From Rhodococcus wratislaviensis (lineage in GTDB: Bacteria > Actinomycetota > Actinomycetes > Mycobacteriales > Mycobacteriaceae): a stretch of 64,000 nucleotides of DNA. The notes beneath the pieces were generated by a model. It was not told the origin of the DNA and ran no database searches. It saw nothing but the letters and a program-made list of their open reading frames with translations. Where the stretch lies: positions 124,001-188,000 of the forward strand of contig NZ_UAUI01000025.1 of assembly GCF_900455735.1 (NCBI RefSeq), read 5' to 3'. Shown in pieces: positions 24,911 through 32,762 of this stretch. Numbering within the stretch: the stretch's first letter is position 1; every line of letters begins with the position of its first letter. The position numbers and the translations under genes are program-made.

Positions 24911-25109
24911 TTCACACTCCCGGTTTCGTCTAGTTCTCCCCGCCGCGACCCGGCCGGGGGCTCGCCGAATGCCGGCGAGCAGATTCGACGCTATCGGTTC
25001 GCAACCGCCCGTATCCACCCGGTTTGCAAAACGGGGGGCCGTTCGTTGTATTCTTCTTTCCGCAGCGGAGAGCGATTTCGCACAGATTTCGCGCTCCTCG
25101 TGCAACCCC

Positions 25110-25192
25110 GGCAGATTGCCCGAGCGGCCAATGGGAGCGGACTGTAAATCCGTCGGCTTATGCCTACGTAGGTTCGAATCCTACATCTGCCA
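25110..25192 (+). tRNA. tRNA-Tyr (anticodon GTA)
   Basis: An 83-base class II tRNA. The acceptor stem GGCAGAT pairs with ATCTGCC (25185-25191), with discriminator A. The anticodon GTA is at 25144-25146 inside 'GGACTGTAAATCC'. A long variable arm and the T-loop 'GGTTCGAATCC' are present. CCA is not fully encoded. Confidence 0.95.
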
Positions 25193-25197
25193 CACAC

Positions 25198-25231
25198 AGA
25201 ACCCCGGTGAGCGACAGCTCACCGGGGTTCT
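25198..25231. terminator. Hairpin terminator after tRNA-Tyr
   Basis: A perfect 15-bp stem (25198-25212 with 25217-25231) with a GACA loop starts six bases after the tRNA. The downstream sequence is weakly T-containing. Confidence 0.7.
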
Positions 25232-25294
25232 GTCGTTCGTGGACGAGACCGGGTGCCCGGCCGGCATCCCGGTCTGCCCGCTTGGAATGGTGTG

Positions 25295-25855
25295 TCAGCG
25301 GTTCATCAGGACGAACACTCCCCACCCGAGGTATTCGCGCTGGTACCTGGCGTGCTGGGCGGGAGCCGCGTCAAGTTCCGCGCGCATGTCGTCGGCCGGC
25401 TCGTCGTCGGGGTTGGCGTCGAGCCAACGGCGGATGTCGAGCCACTGCGCAGCGACGTACCGATCCCAGCTGTCCTGGTCGGCCAGAACCATGTCCACGA
25501 CGTCGCAGCGCAGGTCGCGGAACTGCTCGAGCAGTTCCGGCAGCGGGAGAAGGTCGTCCTTGCGATCGTCGGCGACGTGGCCTGACGCGTCCCCGTGCAC
25601 GAATCAGGCCCGGTCGGCCACGCCCAGCTCGACGGCCCGCGCGCGGGCGGCGCCGATGAAGGCGGCGCTGATGTCGACCCCGGTGCCGGTGACACCGTGG
25701 TCGCGCGCCCAGGTGCACATTAACTCGCCCTTGCCGCAGGCGAGGTCGAGCACGCGTGTGCCCGGCGACGGGCTGATGGCCTGGCCGAGGATGGCCAGTT
25801 TCTCGCTGGTGAACGGATTGCAGACGCGATGGCTGCTCTCGCGGATCAAATGCAC
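25295..25855 (-). pseudogene. Decayed SAM-dependent methyltransferase gene
   Basis: The 5' half is an intact methyltransferase N-terminus: 'VHLIRESSHRVCNPFTSEKL', then SAM motif I 'VLDLACGKGELMC' and 'GTGVDISAAFIGAARARAVE'. After 'GVADRA' an in-frame TGA (complement of 25604-25606) interrupts the frame, and the same frame resumes as 'FVHGDASGHVADD'. That fragment jumps straight to the C-terminus 'LLPLPELLEQFRDLRCDVVD' ... 'EYLGWGVFVLMNR', skipping the central SAM/substrate-binding strands expected in the family. Both a nonsense change and an internal deletion are therefore visible. The remnant lies between tRNA-Tyr and tRNA-Thr. Confidence 0.8.
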
Positions 25856-26069
25856 CTCTTCGGACGCGAACGCTTGGACCGGCCGAAGGTACGGCCGCGG
25901 GGATCGTCGAGTCCATCGAATTTCGCGTCCGGATGTCCTGGATGGCCTTCGTCGCGACAGGCTGGGTGGATGTCGGCGGGCTCCCCGAGGTCGATCGCAG
26001 GTCTCGAGCCTGGCTTGCGCACCCGAACTGTCGGGCGCAGCGACATACGAAAGCCGCTGACCAGGCAAT

Positions 26070-26099
26070 TTGGTTCTGGACGCGAACTCTGTGTAATCT
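26070..26099 (+). promoter_or_regulatory. Candidate promoter for the tRNA-Thr/tRNA-Met/rpmG unit
   Basis: A TTGGTT -35-like box (26070-26075), an 18-base spacer and TAATCT (26094-26099) lie 40 bp before tRNA-Thr. The same TAATCT with 18-base spacing appears upstream of rplJ. The rest of the 284 bp between the methyltransferase remnant and tRNA-Thr shows nothing else recognisable. Confidence 0.4.
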
Positions 26100-26139
26100 C
26101 GTCAAGGCTTCAGCGCGCAGCGATGTGCGAGCGAAGCAC

Positions 26140-26212
26140 GCCCCCTTAGCTCAGTCGGCAGAGCGTTTCCATGGTAAGGAAAAGGTCAACGGTTCGATTC
26201 CGTTAGGGGGCT
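26140..26212 (+). tRNA. tRNA-Thr (anticodon GGT)
   Basis: 73 bases. Acceptor GCCCCCT pairs with AGGGGGC (26205-26211), discriminator T. The D-arm 'AGCTCAGTCGGCAGAGC' and T-arm 'CGGTTCGATTCCG' are canonical; the anticodon GGT is at 26173-26175. Confidence 0.95.
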
Positions 26213-26257
26213 CGCTGGATTGAAGTGGAGCGCCCAGTGCGCGACACTCGACACCGA

Positions 26258-26330
26258 GGCGGTGTAGCTCAGTTGGTAGAGCAAACGACTCATAATCGTT
26301 GCGTCGCCGGTTCAAGTCCGGTCACCGCTA
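26258..26330 (+). tRNA. tRNA-Met, elongator type (anticodon CAT)
   Basis: 73 bases. Acceptor GGCGGTG pairs with CACCGCT (one G-U at the first pair), discriminator A. Anticodon CAT at 26291-26293; T-arm 'CCGGTTCAAGTCCGG'. The paired first position makes it an elongator rather than an initiator. It lies 45 bp after tRNA-Thr and 61 bp before rpmG, so all three are probably one transcript. Confidence 0.93.
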
Positions 26331-26391
26331 CACAATATGCATGATCCACCCTGATTGTTCGTAATCAGATTCACCCGAAAGAAGGCATCCC

Positions 26392-26559
26392 GTGGCCTCC
26401 TCGACTGACGTTCGGCCCAAGATCACTTTGGCCTGCGAGGTATGCAAGCACCGCAACTACATCACCAAGAAGAATCGGCGCAACGACCCCGATCGCCTGG
26501 AGATCAAGAAGTTCTGCCCGAACTGCGGAACTCACCAGTCGCATCGCGAGTCCAAGTAA
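26392..26559 (+). CDS. rpmG: 50S ribosomal protein L33 (four-cysteine form)
   Basis: A 55-residue L33 with two intact CxxC pairs, 'LACEVCKHRNY' and 'FCPNCGTH', so it is the zinc-binding (C+) version. The start 'VASSTDVRPKITLACE' and the 'YITKKNRRNDPDRLEIKKFC' core are typical. GTG at 26392. It stands at the head of the hadAB genes, with 89 bp between. Confidence 0.95.
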   Translation: MASSTDVRPKITLACEVCKHRNYITKKNRRNDPDRLEIKKFCPNCGTHQSHRESK

Positions 26560-26648
26560 CACGGTCCGGAACTAGGACTGCGTTCGCGAAGGGAGTCCTC
26601 TAGGCTGCCCTCACGCGCTGACGTCAAGGGTAGAAGAGGTTCTTTCGC

Positions 26649-27212
26649 GTGACTGACACTGTGACAGAGACAGAGGCATACGTGCCCGAGGCTGTTCCTG
26701 CTGATCCTGCCGCGCACGCACTGGCAATGGTCGGGCACCACTACCGCGTCGACGACTTCTACGAGGTCGGACGCGAGAAGGTGCGCGAGTACGCGCGTGC
26801 CGTGCAGGACTGGCACCCCGCTCACCACGACGAGGAAGCCGCGAAGGGCCTCGGCTACGACGGTCTCCTTGCTCCTCTGACGTTCATCTCGCTCGTCGGC
26901 ATCATCGCCCAGGGGCGTCTCTTCAAGGAGATCGTCACGGGTTACGACCCGAGCCAGATTCTCCAGACCGACCAGCGGCTCGAGTTCCACAAGCCGATCA
27001 AGGTCGGCGACCGTCTGGTCTGTGACGTGTACCTGGAGTCGTTCCGTCAGATGGGCGGCAGCGACATCATCGTCACCAAGAACATCGTCACCGATCAGTA
27101 CGACGAACTGGTCCAGACCACGTGGACGACGCTCGTCGCGCGCACCGGTGGCGAGGTCGACGAGAACATCGCTCACGCAGTCAAGGACGTGATCATGCAT
27201 GGCGCTTCGTAA
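26649..27212 (+). CDS. hadA: (3R)-hydroxyacyl-ACP dehydratase subunit HadA
   Basis: A 187-residue hotdog protein, the non-catalytic substrate-binding half of the FAS-II dehydratase that extends mycolic acid chains. Typical parts are 'HHYRVDDFYEVGREKVREYA', 'GYDGLLAPLTFISLVGIIAQ' and 'LQTDQRLEFHKPIKVGDRL'. Its helix lacks the catalytic Asp-x4-His seen in HadB. GTG start after AGAAGAGG. It overlaps hadB by 14 bases. The N-terminal ~20 residues are an acidic extension. Confidence 0.9.
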   Translation: MTDTVTETEAYVPEAVPADPAAHALAMVGHHYRVDDFYEVGREKVREYARAVQDWHPAHHDEEAAKGLGYDGLLAPLTFISLVGIIAQGRLFKEIVTGYDPSQILQTDQRLEFHKPIKVGDRLVCDVYLESFRQMGGSDIIVTKNIVTDQYDELVQTTWTTLVARTGGEVDENIAHAVKDVIMHGAS

Positions 27213-27624
27213 GTTCGAGGACGTCTCGGTGGGTGAAGAACTCCCCGAGCGCATCGTGAAGCTCACGCGTGGCGACCTGGTCAACTACGCGGGCGTGTCC
27301 GGCGATCCCAACCCGATCCACTGGAGCGACGAGGTCGTCAAGCTCGCCGGTCTGGACAACGTGATCGCGCACGGAATGCTCACCATGGGTCTCGGCGGCG
27401 GTTTCGTCACGTCGTGGCTCGGCGATCCGGGTGCCGTCAAGGAATACAACGTTCGTTTCACGAGCTCGGTCTACGTCCGTGAGGACGAGGCCGCGCAGGT
27501 CGAGTACACCGGTAAGGTGAAGTCGCTCGACGAGGAAAGCAAGACAGCAGTAGTCGCGATCGTGGCGCGCTCCGAGGGAAAGAAGATCTTCGGTCGCGCC
27601 ACCGCAACGGTCCGTCTGGCCTGA
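27199..27624 (+). CDS. hadB: (3R)-hydroxyacyl-ACP dehydratase subunit HadB
   Basis: A 141-residue MaoC-like hotdog protein with catalytic D36 and H41 in 'SGDPNPIHWSDEVVKLAG', the same positions I recall for M. tuberculosis HadB, and 'NVIAHGMLTMGLGGGFVTSW' after it. It pairs with HadA to dehydrate 3-hydroxyacyl-ACP in FAS-II. No hadC follows: the next gene is tRNA-Trp, which fits a genus with shorter mycolic acids. Confidence 0.93.
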   Translation: MALRKFEDVSVGEELPERIVKLTRGDLVNYAGVSGDPNPIHWSDEVVKLAGLDNVIAHGMLTMGLGGGFVTSWLGDPGAVKEYNVRFTSSVYVREDEAAQVEYTGKVKSLDEESKTAVVAIVARSEGKKIFGRATATVRLA

Positions 27625-27808
27625 CAGCCGGGTGGATTGGGTTTGTTCCGGGGCTTTGAAGTACACTGAGATTTCTGGGATTACTCAGCGCTGCGCGCTG
27701 CCCTACGGTGCTGTATGGCCGGCAAGGGTGGCGCGCGTGTCATGTAATCACAGAGAGGTCGGTCAAGAATTGGTCCGAGGCTAGTTTCGGATCAGGTCTC
27801 CCGACCAA

Positions 27809-27881
<73 letters not shown>

Positions 27882-27912
27882 CCCCCGGATGCCAGCGACT
27901 GAGAGGAACGAC

Positions 27913-28365
27913 GTGAGCGAGGAGCGCGCCAAGCGCGACGGCGACACTTCAGGGTCGACGCGCCCGGACGGTGCCGACGACACCGCGGCCGACGCCACCA
28001 CCACGCGTTCCGCCACTCCCTCGGGAAAGCCCAGCGGTAAGCGCCAGGGCCGTCGTTCTCCGGCAGGTACCGAGGTCGCCGCGAGTTCCGTGAAGTCACC
28101 GGAACTGTCGAAGTCGGACACGACCACCAAGGTCAAGCCGGCGAAGAAGGATCGCGCCGACAAGCCGCGCAAGGAAAACATCTTCAAGCGCCTGCGCCGG
28201 TTCCTCCGCGAGGTCATCGCCGAGCTGCGCAAGGTCATCTGGCCCAATCGCAAGCAGATGATCACCTACACCAGCGTCGTCCTGGTCTTCGTGGTGTTCA
28301 TGGTGACGTTCATCGGCGTGTTGGATCTGGTGGTCATCAAGGGCGTCACCTGGTTGTTCGGTTGA
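27913..28365 (+). CDS. secE: Preprotein translocase subunit SecE
   Basis: A 150-residue SecE with an unusually long charged N-terminal region (~90 residues of Asp/Thr/Ser/Lys-rich sequence) before the conserved 'FKRLRRFLREVIAELRKVIW' amphipathic helix and the single membrane helix 'SVVLVFVVFMVTFIGVLDLV'. SecE clamps SecY in the export channel. The GTG at 27913 is preferred over the ATG at 27889, because GAGAGGA sits 5-6 bases before it and the ATG is only eight bases from the tRNA end. Confidence 0.92.
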   Translation: MSEERAKRDGDTSGSTRPDGADDTAADATTTRSATPSGKPSGKRQGRRSPAGTEVAASSVKSPELSKSDTTTKVKPAKKDRADKPRKENIFKRLRRFLREVIAELRKVIWPNRKQMITYTSVVLVFVVFMVTFIGVLDLVVIKGVTWLFG

Positions 28366-28423
28366 CGGAATCCGCCCCGGTGGATCCGAAGTATGTGAGT
28401 GACGAGAGGAAGCGAGTGCCCCA

Positions 28424-29272
28424 GTGAGCACCCCCGAGAACGACACGAATGAGGCTTTGGCCGAAGAGCGTGTTTCTGCCGAGGCGGCAGCCGAAGTGGA
28501 TGTCGAGGCTGCCGACGAGGGCACCGAAGCCGCGGAAATCGTCGGTGACGACGTTGCCGAGGACGCCCCGGCCGACGAGATCGTCGCGGACGAGGCGCCC
28601 GCCGACGAGGCTGTGACTGCCGACGAGGCTGTAGCTGCCGAAGAGCCCGAGGATCCCGTTGCGGAACTCAAGGCCGCTCTGCGTCGCGCACCCGGTGACT
28701 GGTACGTCATTCACTCCTACGCGGGCTACGAGAACAAGGTCAAGGCCAACCTCGAGACCCGTGTTCAGAACCTCGACGTCGGCGACTACATCTTCCAGGT
28801 GGAAGTTCCCACCGAAGAGGTCACCGAGATCAAGAACGGACAGCGCAAGCAGGTCAACCGCAAGGTTCTGCCCGGCTACATCCTGGTCCGCATGGATCTG
28901 AACGACGAGTCCTGGGGAGCGGTGCGCAACACGCCCGGCGTCACCGGATTCGTCGGTGCGACGTCGCGTCCGTCCCCGCTGACCCTCAACGAGGTCATCA
29001 AGTTCCTGCTTCCGCAGCAGGAGCAGAAGAAGCAGGCTGCCGCGGCGACCGTCTCGGCGGGGGAGACCGGCGGAGAGAGCTTCGCGAAGCCGCTCATCGA
29101 GGTCGACTTCGAGGTCGGCGAGTCGGTCACCGTCATGGACGGCCCGTTCGCCACGCTGCCCGCCAGCATCAGCGAGGTCAACGCCGAGCAGCAGAAGCTC
29201 AAGGTCCTGGTCTCGATCTTCGGTCGTGAGACCCCGGTCGAGTTGTCCTTCACGCAGGTCGCGAAGATCTAG
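28424..29272 (+). CDS. nusG: Transcription elongation/termination factor NusG
   Basis: A 282-residue NusG. The NGN domain starts at ~92 ('DWYVIHSYAGYENKVKANLE', 'VLPGYILVRMDLND'), and the KOW domain is 'FEVGESVTVMDGPFATLPAS'. Before it is an ~85-residue acidic tail built of repeated Ala-Asp-Glu units ('EDAPADEIVADEAPADEAVT'). NusG binds RNA polymerase and links it to Rho or the ribosome. The GTG start at 28424 follows GAGAGGA; secE is 58 bp upstream. Confidence 0.95.
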   Translation: MSTPENDTNEALAEERVSAEAAAEVDVEAADEGTEAAEIVGDDVAEDAPADEIVADEAPADEAVTADEAVAAEEPEDPVAELKAALRRAPGDWYVIHSYAGYENKVKANLETRVQNLDVGDYIFQVEVPTEEVTEIKNGQRKQVNRKVLPGYILVRMDLNDESWGAVRNTPGVTGFVGATSRPSPLTLNEVIKFLLPQQEQKKQAAAATVSAGETGGESFAKPLIEVDFEVGESVTVMDGPFATLPASISEVNAEQQKLKVLVSIFGRETPVELSFTQVAKI

Positions 29273-29331
29273 CGCCACATACTTGCACTGCAGTAGCAAG
29301 AAACACACCCAGCAAGAATTAGGAAATCGAG

Positions 29332-29766
29332 ATGCCCCCCAAGAAGAAGAAGCTCGCAGGGCTCATCAAGCTTCAGATCCAGGCCGGTCAGGCTAACCCT
29401 GCACCGCCCGTGGGTCCCGCGCTTGGTCAGCACGGCGTGAACATCATGGAGTTCTGCAAGGCCTACAACGCGGCGACTGAGTCCCAGCGCGGCAACGTGG
29501 TGCCGGTCGAGATCTCGGTCTACGAAGACCGGACCTTCGATTTCAAGCTGAAGACCCCTCCGGCTGCCAAGCTGCTGCTCAAGGCTGCAGGCGTGCAGAA
29601 GGGCTCCGGCGAGCCGCACAAGACCAAGGTTGCTTCCGTGACCATGGATCAGGTGCGCGAAATCGCGAAGACCAAGCAGGAAGACCTCAACGCGAACGAC
29701 ATCGAGCAGGCCGCGAAGATCATCGCCGGCACCGCACGCTCGATGGGTATCACGGTCGACGGCTGA
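29332..29766 (+). CDS. rplK: 50S ribosomal protein L11
   Basis: 144 residues with the L11 hallmarks '[20 protein letters not shown]', '[19 protein letters not shown]' and the C-terminal RNA-binding domain ending '[13 protein letters not shown]'. It binds the GTPase-associated region of 23S rRNA. It starts 59 bp after nusG. Confidence 0.97.
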
Positions 29767-29781
29767 GTCAGCCCTGATCGA

Positions 29782-29800
29782 TCGACGGCACCGCCGTCGA
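29782..29800. other. Small perfect hairpin in the rplK-rplA spacer
   Basis: TCGACGGC-ACC-GCCGTCGA, an 8-bp perfect stem with a 3-base loop, 15 bp after the rplK stop in a 131-bp spacer, longer than is usual for this gene pair. No T-run follows. It could be a processing site or a feedback element for L1; nothing else is visible in the spacer. Confidence 0.35.
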
Positions 29801-29897
29801 AGAAAGCGTGGGGGGGCCGGCCAGGCCCAGACCACTACTGAACCATTCACCATCGCAGACAAGACACACACTGCGGTGAGAAGTTAGGACAGAAGAA

Positions 29898-30614
29898 ATG
29901 GCAAAGCGCAGCAAGGCGTATCTCGCCGCCGCTGAGAAGATCGACTTCGACAAGCTGTACAGCCCACTGCAGGCTGCGAAGCTGGCGAAGGAGACGTCGT
30001 CGAGCAAGATGGACGCGACCGTCGAGGTTGCAGTCCGTCTGGGCGTCGACCCCCGCAAGGCGGACCAGATGGTCCGCGGCACGGTCAACCTGCCGCACGG
30101 CACCGGTAAGACCGCCCGCGTCATCGTGTTCGCAGTCGGAGAGAAGGCCGCCGAGGCCGAGGCAGCTGGAGCCGACGCCGTCGGCGCCGAGGACCTCATC
30201 GAGCGGATCCAGGGTGGATGGCTCGATTTCGACGCCGCCATCGCGACTCCCGATCAGATGGCCAAGGTCGGCCGCATCGCCCGCGTCCTCGGACCGCGTG
30301 GCCTGATGCCGAACCCGAAGACCGGCACCGTGACGGCTGACGTCACGAAGGCTGTCGCGGACATCAAGGGCGGAAAGATCAACTTCCGCGTCGACAAGCA
30401 GGCCAACCTGCACTTCGTGATCGGCAAGGCATCGTTCGACGACGCCAAGCTGGTGGAGAACTACGGCGCCGCGCTGGACGAGATCCTGCGTGCGAAGCCG
30501 TCCTCCGCGAAGGGCCGCTACGTCAAGAAGGTCACCGTTTCGACCACCACCGGCCCGGGCATCCCGGTGGACCCGAACCGCACCCGCAACCTTCTCGAGG
30601 ATGCCGACGCGTAA
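29898..30614 (+). CDS. rplA: 50S ribosomal protein L1
   Basis: 238 residues with the L1 pattern: '[20 protein letters not shown]', '[20 protein letters not shown]', '[17 protein letters not shown]' and '[20 protein letters not shown]'. It forms the mobile stalk at the E site and often represses its own operon. ATG start after GGACAGAAGAA. A strong hairpin ends the transcript. Confidence 0.97.
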
Positions 30615-30627
30615 GTCACGCTTCACA

Positions 30628-30668
30628 CAGTTCGGCCGGTACGGAATTCTTCCGTACCGGCCGAACTG
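30628..30668. terminator. Bidirectional hairpin terminator, rplA versus MFS gene
   Basis: A perfect 19-bp stem (30628-30646 with 30650-30668) with a TTC loop, followed by CTTTCT, in the 66-bp gap between the convergent rplA and MFS genes. Confidence 0.8.
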
Positions 30669-30680
30669 CTTTCTCCGGGA

Positions 30681-32300
30681 TCAGTCTTCGTCGACGGTTC
30701 CCGATTCGGAGTTCTTCCGCCACGCCAGCATCACGGAGTCCGTGCGAGCCGGCGCCCAGGGCATGAAGATCGCAACGACGAGCGCGCAGACCACCACGGC
30801 GCCCGCCGCGACGAGCGACGCAGTGTGCGACCCCTGCAGGACCGTCGTCTTCATGGTGAGGATGAGATTCTCACGCTGCTGTTCGAGGAATGGCGGGATC
30901 TCCCGCTTGCGGATCTCGAGCACACTCAGGACCGTCGCGCGCGCGAAGCCCTTCTCGTCGTCGTTCATCAATGCGGCCGGAATCCGGTCGAGCAGCGGAC
31001 TCATCGTCGTCGCGTAGTACGACGCGACGATCGATCCGAGCACGGCGACACCGAGCGTTCCTCCGATTTCCCTGGTCGTGTCGTTCACGGCGGAGCCTGC
31101 TCCGGCCTCGTCGAGGGGCAGAGACGCCATGATCGACTCGGTCGAAGGCCCCTGCACGATGGCCAAGCCGAGTGCCATCGACACCATCGACGGGAGGACG
31201 TCCGTCAAGTAGCTGCTGTCGACGGCCACCTGACCGCCGAGGTACAGGCCGACACCGGTGAGGAGGAGGCCGAACACGATGACCGGGGTCGTCCCGATTC
31301 GCTGCGCCAGGAGTGTTGCGACGGGGGCACCGACCGCCACGGATACCGCGAACGGCAGCGACGCGACACCGAACTCGAACGGCGTGTACTCGCGGACGCC
31401 CTGAAAGTACTGCGTGATGAGGAACAGGAAGCCGAACATCGAGAAGTACCCGATGGCGATCGCGAGCGCGGGCAGGGAGAACCTGCGGTTGCGGAACAGC
31501 CGCAGGTCGAGGATCGGGTGCTCGGTGCGCAGCTCCCAGAAGACGAATCCGATCAGGACCGCGATCGAGAGGGCGACGGCGCCGACGGTGACGGACGACG
31601 TCCACCCGTGGTGAGGGGCTTCGATGATCGCCCACACGAGGACGGTGATTCCGGTGATCGAGGCGGCGATTCCGACGAGGTCCATCCGGCCGATGACGGA
31701 GGCGCGCGATTCCGGCACCAGGAGCAGCGTCGCTGCTGCCGCGACCACGGCGATCGGCACATTGATCCAGAAGACGGAGTGCCAGCTGAAATGCTCGAGC
31801 AGCCACCCGCCTGCCATCGGCCCGATGGCGATCGCGAATCCGGCCATCGCAGTCCAGGCGGCGATGGCCAGGGCACGTTCGCGCACGTCGGTGAAGATGT
31901 TGATGACGAGGGCGAGGGTCGCGGGGAAGACTGCAGCCGCGAAGACACCCATCGCCGCGCGGGCCGCGATAACCTGCCCCAGACTCTCGGCGTTGGCGCC
32001 GGCGATCGACATGACCGCGACGCCGACCAGACCGATGACCATGACGCGGCGGCGACCGTAGCGGTCGCCGAGGTTGCCGAACGCCAGGAGCAGGCCGGCG
32101 AACGTCAGCGTGTAGGCGTCGACGACCCACTGCAGGCCGCTGACACTGGTGCGGAGTTCGACACCGATCGACGGGAGAGCGACGTTGACGATGGTGTTGT
32201 CGAGCACGACCAGCAGTTCGGCCAGGCAGATCACGGCGAGCGCGAGGAAGCGGCGTGTCCGGGACCCGGTCACGACGGCCCGGGCTTCGAGGATTGTCAT
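30681..32300 (-). CDS. MFS drug-efflux transporter, DHA2 (EmrB/QacA) family
   Basis: A 539-residue major facilitator protein with about 14 membrane helices. It has 'ICLAELLVVLDNTIVNVALP' (conserved Asp in helix 1), motif A 'FGNLGDRYGRRRVMVIGLVG', and 'GGWLLEHFSWHSVFWINVPI'. DHA2 pumps export drugs or metabolites with protons. It is transcribed away from rplJ and sits alone between rplA and the rplJL unit. An inverted repeat 22-38 bp upstream of its ATG is a likely operator, suggesting control by an unlinked TetR/MarR-type regulator. Confidence 0.9.
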   Translation of the reverse strand: MTILEARAVVTGSRTRRFLALAVICLAELLVVLDNTIVNVALPSIGVELRTSVSGLQWVVDAYTLTFAGLLLAFGNLGDRYGRRRVMVIGLVGVAVMSIAGANAESLGQVIAARAAMGVFAAAVFPATLALVINIFTDVRERALAIAAWTAMAGFAIAIGPMAGGWLLEHFSWHSVFWINVPIAVVAAAATLLLVPESRASVIGRMDLVGIAASITGITVLVWAIIEAPHHGWTSSVTVGAVALSIAVLIGFVFWELRTEHPILDLRLFRNRRFSLPALAIAIGYFSMFGFLFLITQYFQGVREYTPFEFGVASLPFAVSVAVGAPVATLLAQRIGTTPVIVFGLLLTGVGLYLGGQVAVDSSYLTDVLPSMVSMALGLAIVQGPSTESIMASLPLDEAGAGSAVNDTTREIGGTLGVAVLGSIVASYYATTMSPLLDRIPAALMNDDEKGFARATVLSVLEIRKREIPPFLEQQRENLILTMKTTVLQGSHTASLVAAGAVVVCALVVAIFMPWAPARTDSVMLAWRKNSESGTVDED

Positions 32301-32321
32301 GAGAAAAAGCTAGCCCATATA

Positions 32322-32338
32322 TGTAACGTCGCGTAACA
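32322..32338. promoter_or_regulatory. Candidate operator upstream of the MFS gene
   Basis: TGTAACG-TCG-CGTAACA: two 7-base half-sites that pair with one mismatch, overlapping an AT-rich segment (catatatg) 14-21 bp upstream of the MFS start that could be its -10 region. The layout suits a TetR- or MarR-type repressor. Confidence 0.5.
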
Positions 32339-32428
32339 GGTAATTGGATGCGGCTTCAGTCTGTTGAGCCACACCACCGCACTCCCAGTGACGGCGATCA
32401 CTTCGGCGAGCCTCGGTCCGGCCGCGAT

Positions 32429-32458
32429 TTGGCGGTTGTGCAGGCCATGCCGTAATCT
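32429..32458 (+). promoter_or_regulatory. Candidate promoter for the rplJ-rplL unit
   Basis: TTGGCG (32429-32434), an 18-base spacer and TAATCT (32453-32458) lie about 300 bp before rplJ, giving room for a long leader. The 425 bp between the MFS operator and rplJ contain this, the leader below and nothing coding that I can see. Confidence 0.35.
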
Positions 32459-32499
32459 GTCCTGCGGAGTTCAATGCAGTATTTGAACTTCACCCCAAA

Positions 32500-32690
32500 T
32501 CATGTTCTACCCAAGACCGTTGGTGATCGCTCCCGCAAGGGTGCGATTGAAAGTCCGGGAATGTCCGGCGGCCCACGCAGGAGGACGAGGTAGGGGGATG
32601 CGTATCGGTTGTGGGTTCGCGCCCTGACCGTATCGTTTCCTTTCACGCCCCGTGTGCCCTGCACCGGGGCGTTTTGCATGTCGTGGATTG
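32500..32690 (+). ncRNA. Probable L10-type autoregulatory leader of rplJ
   Basis: The leader begins with CCAAGACCGTTGGTGATCG, resembling the protein-binding part of known L10 leaders, and ends with a terminator-like hairpin: ACGCCCCG (32645-32652) pairs with CGGGGCGT (32665-32672), with an inner GTGC/GCAC extension, followed by TTTT. In this family, the L10(L12)4 complex binds the leader and lowers rplJ-rplL expression. The hairpin lies ~90 bp before the rplJ start. The match is by eye, not by covariance model. Confidence 0.55.
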
Positions 32691-32762
32691 TGTGCTCCGG
32701 GATTCCGGCGGTGCGCAGCGGTTCCGAAGTGGGATAACGACTGTCATGAGAGGAGGCGAAGT

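Noticed and set aside
27625..27808. Additional small gene or hadC remnant between hadB and tRNA-Trp
   Set aside because: No frame with a ribosome site or hotdog-like residues; it reads as promoter/leader DNA for the tRNA-Trp/secE unit.
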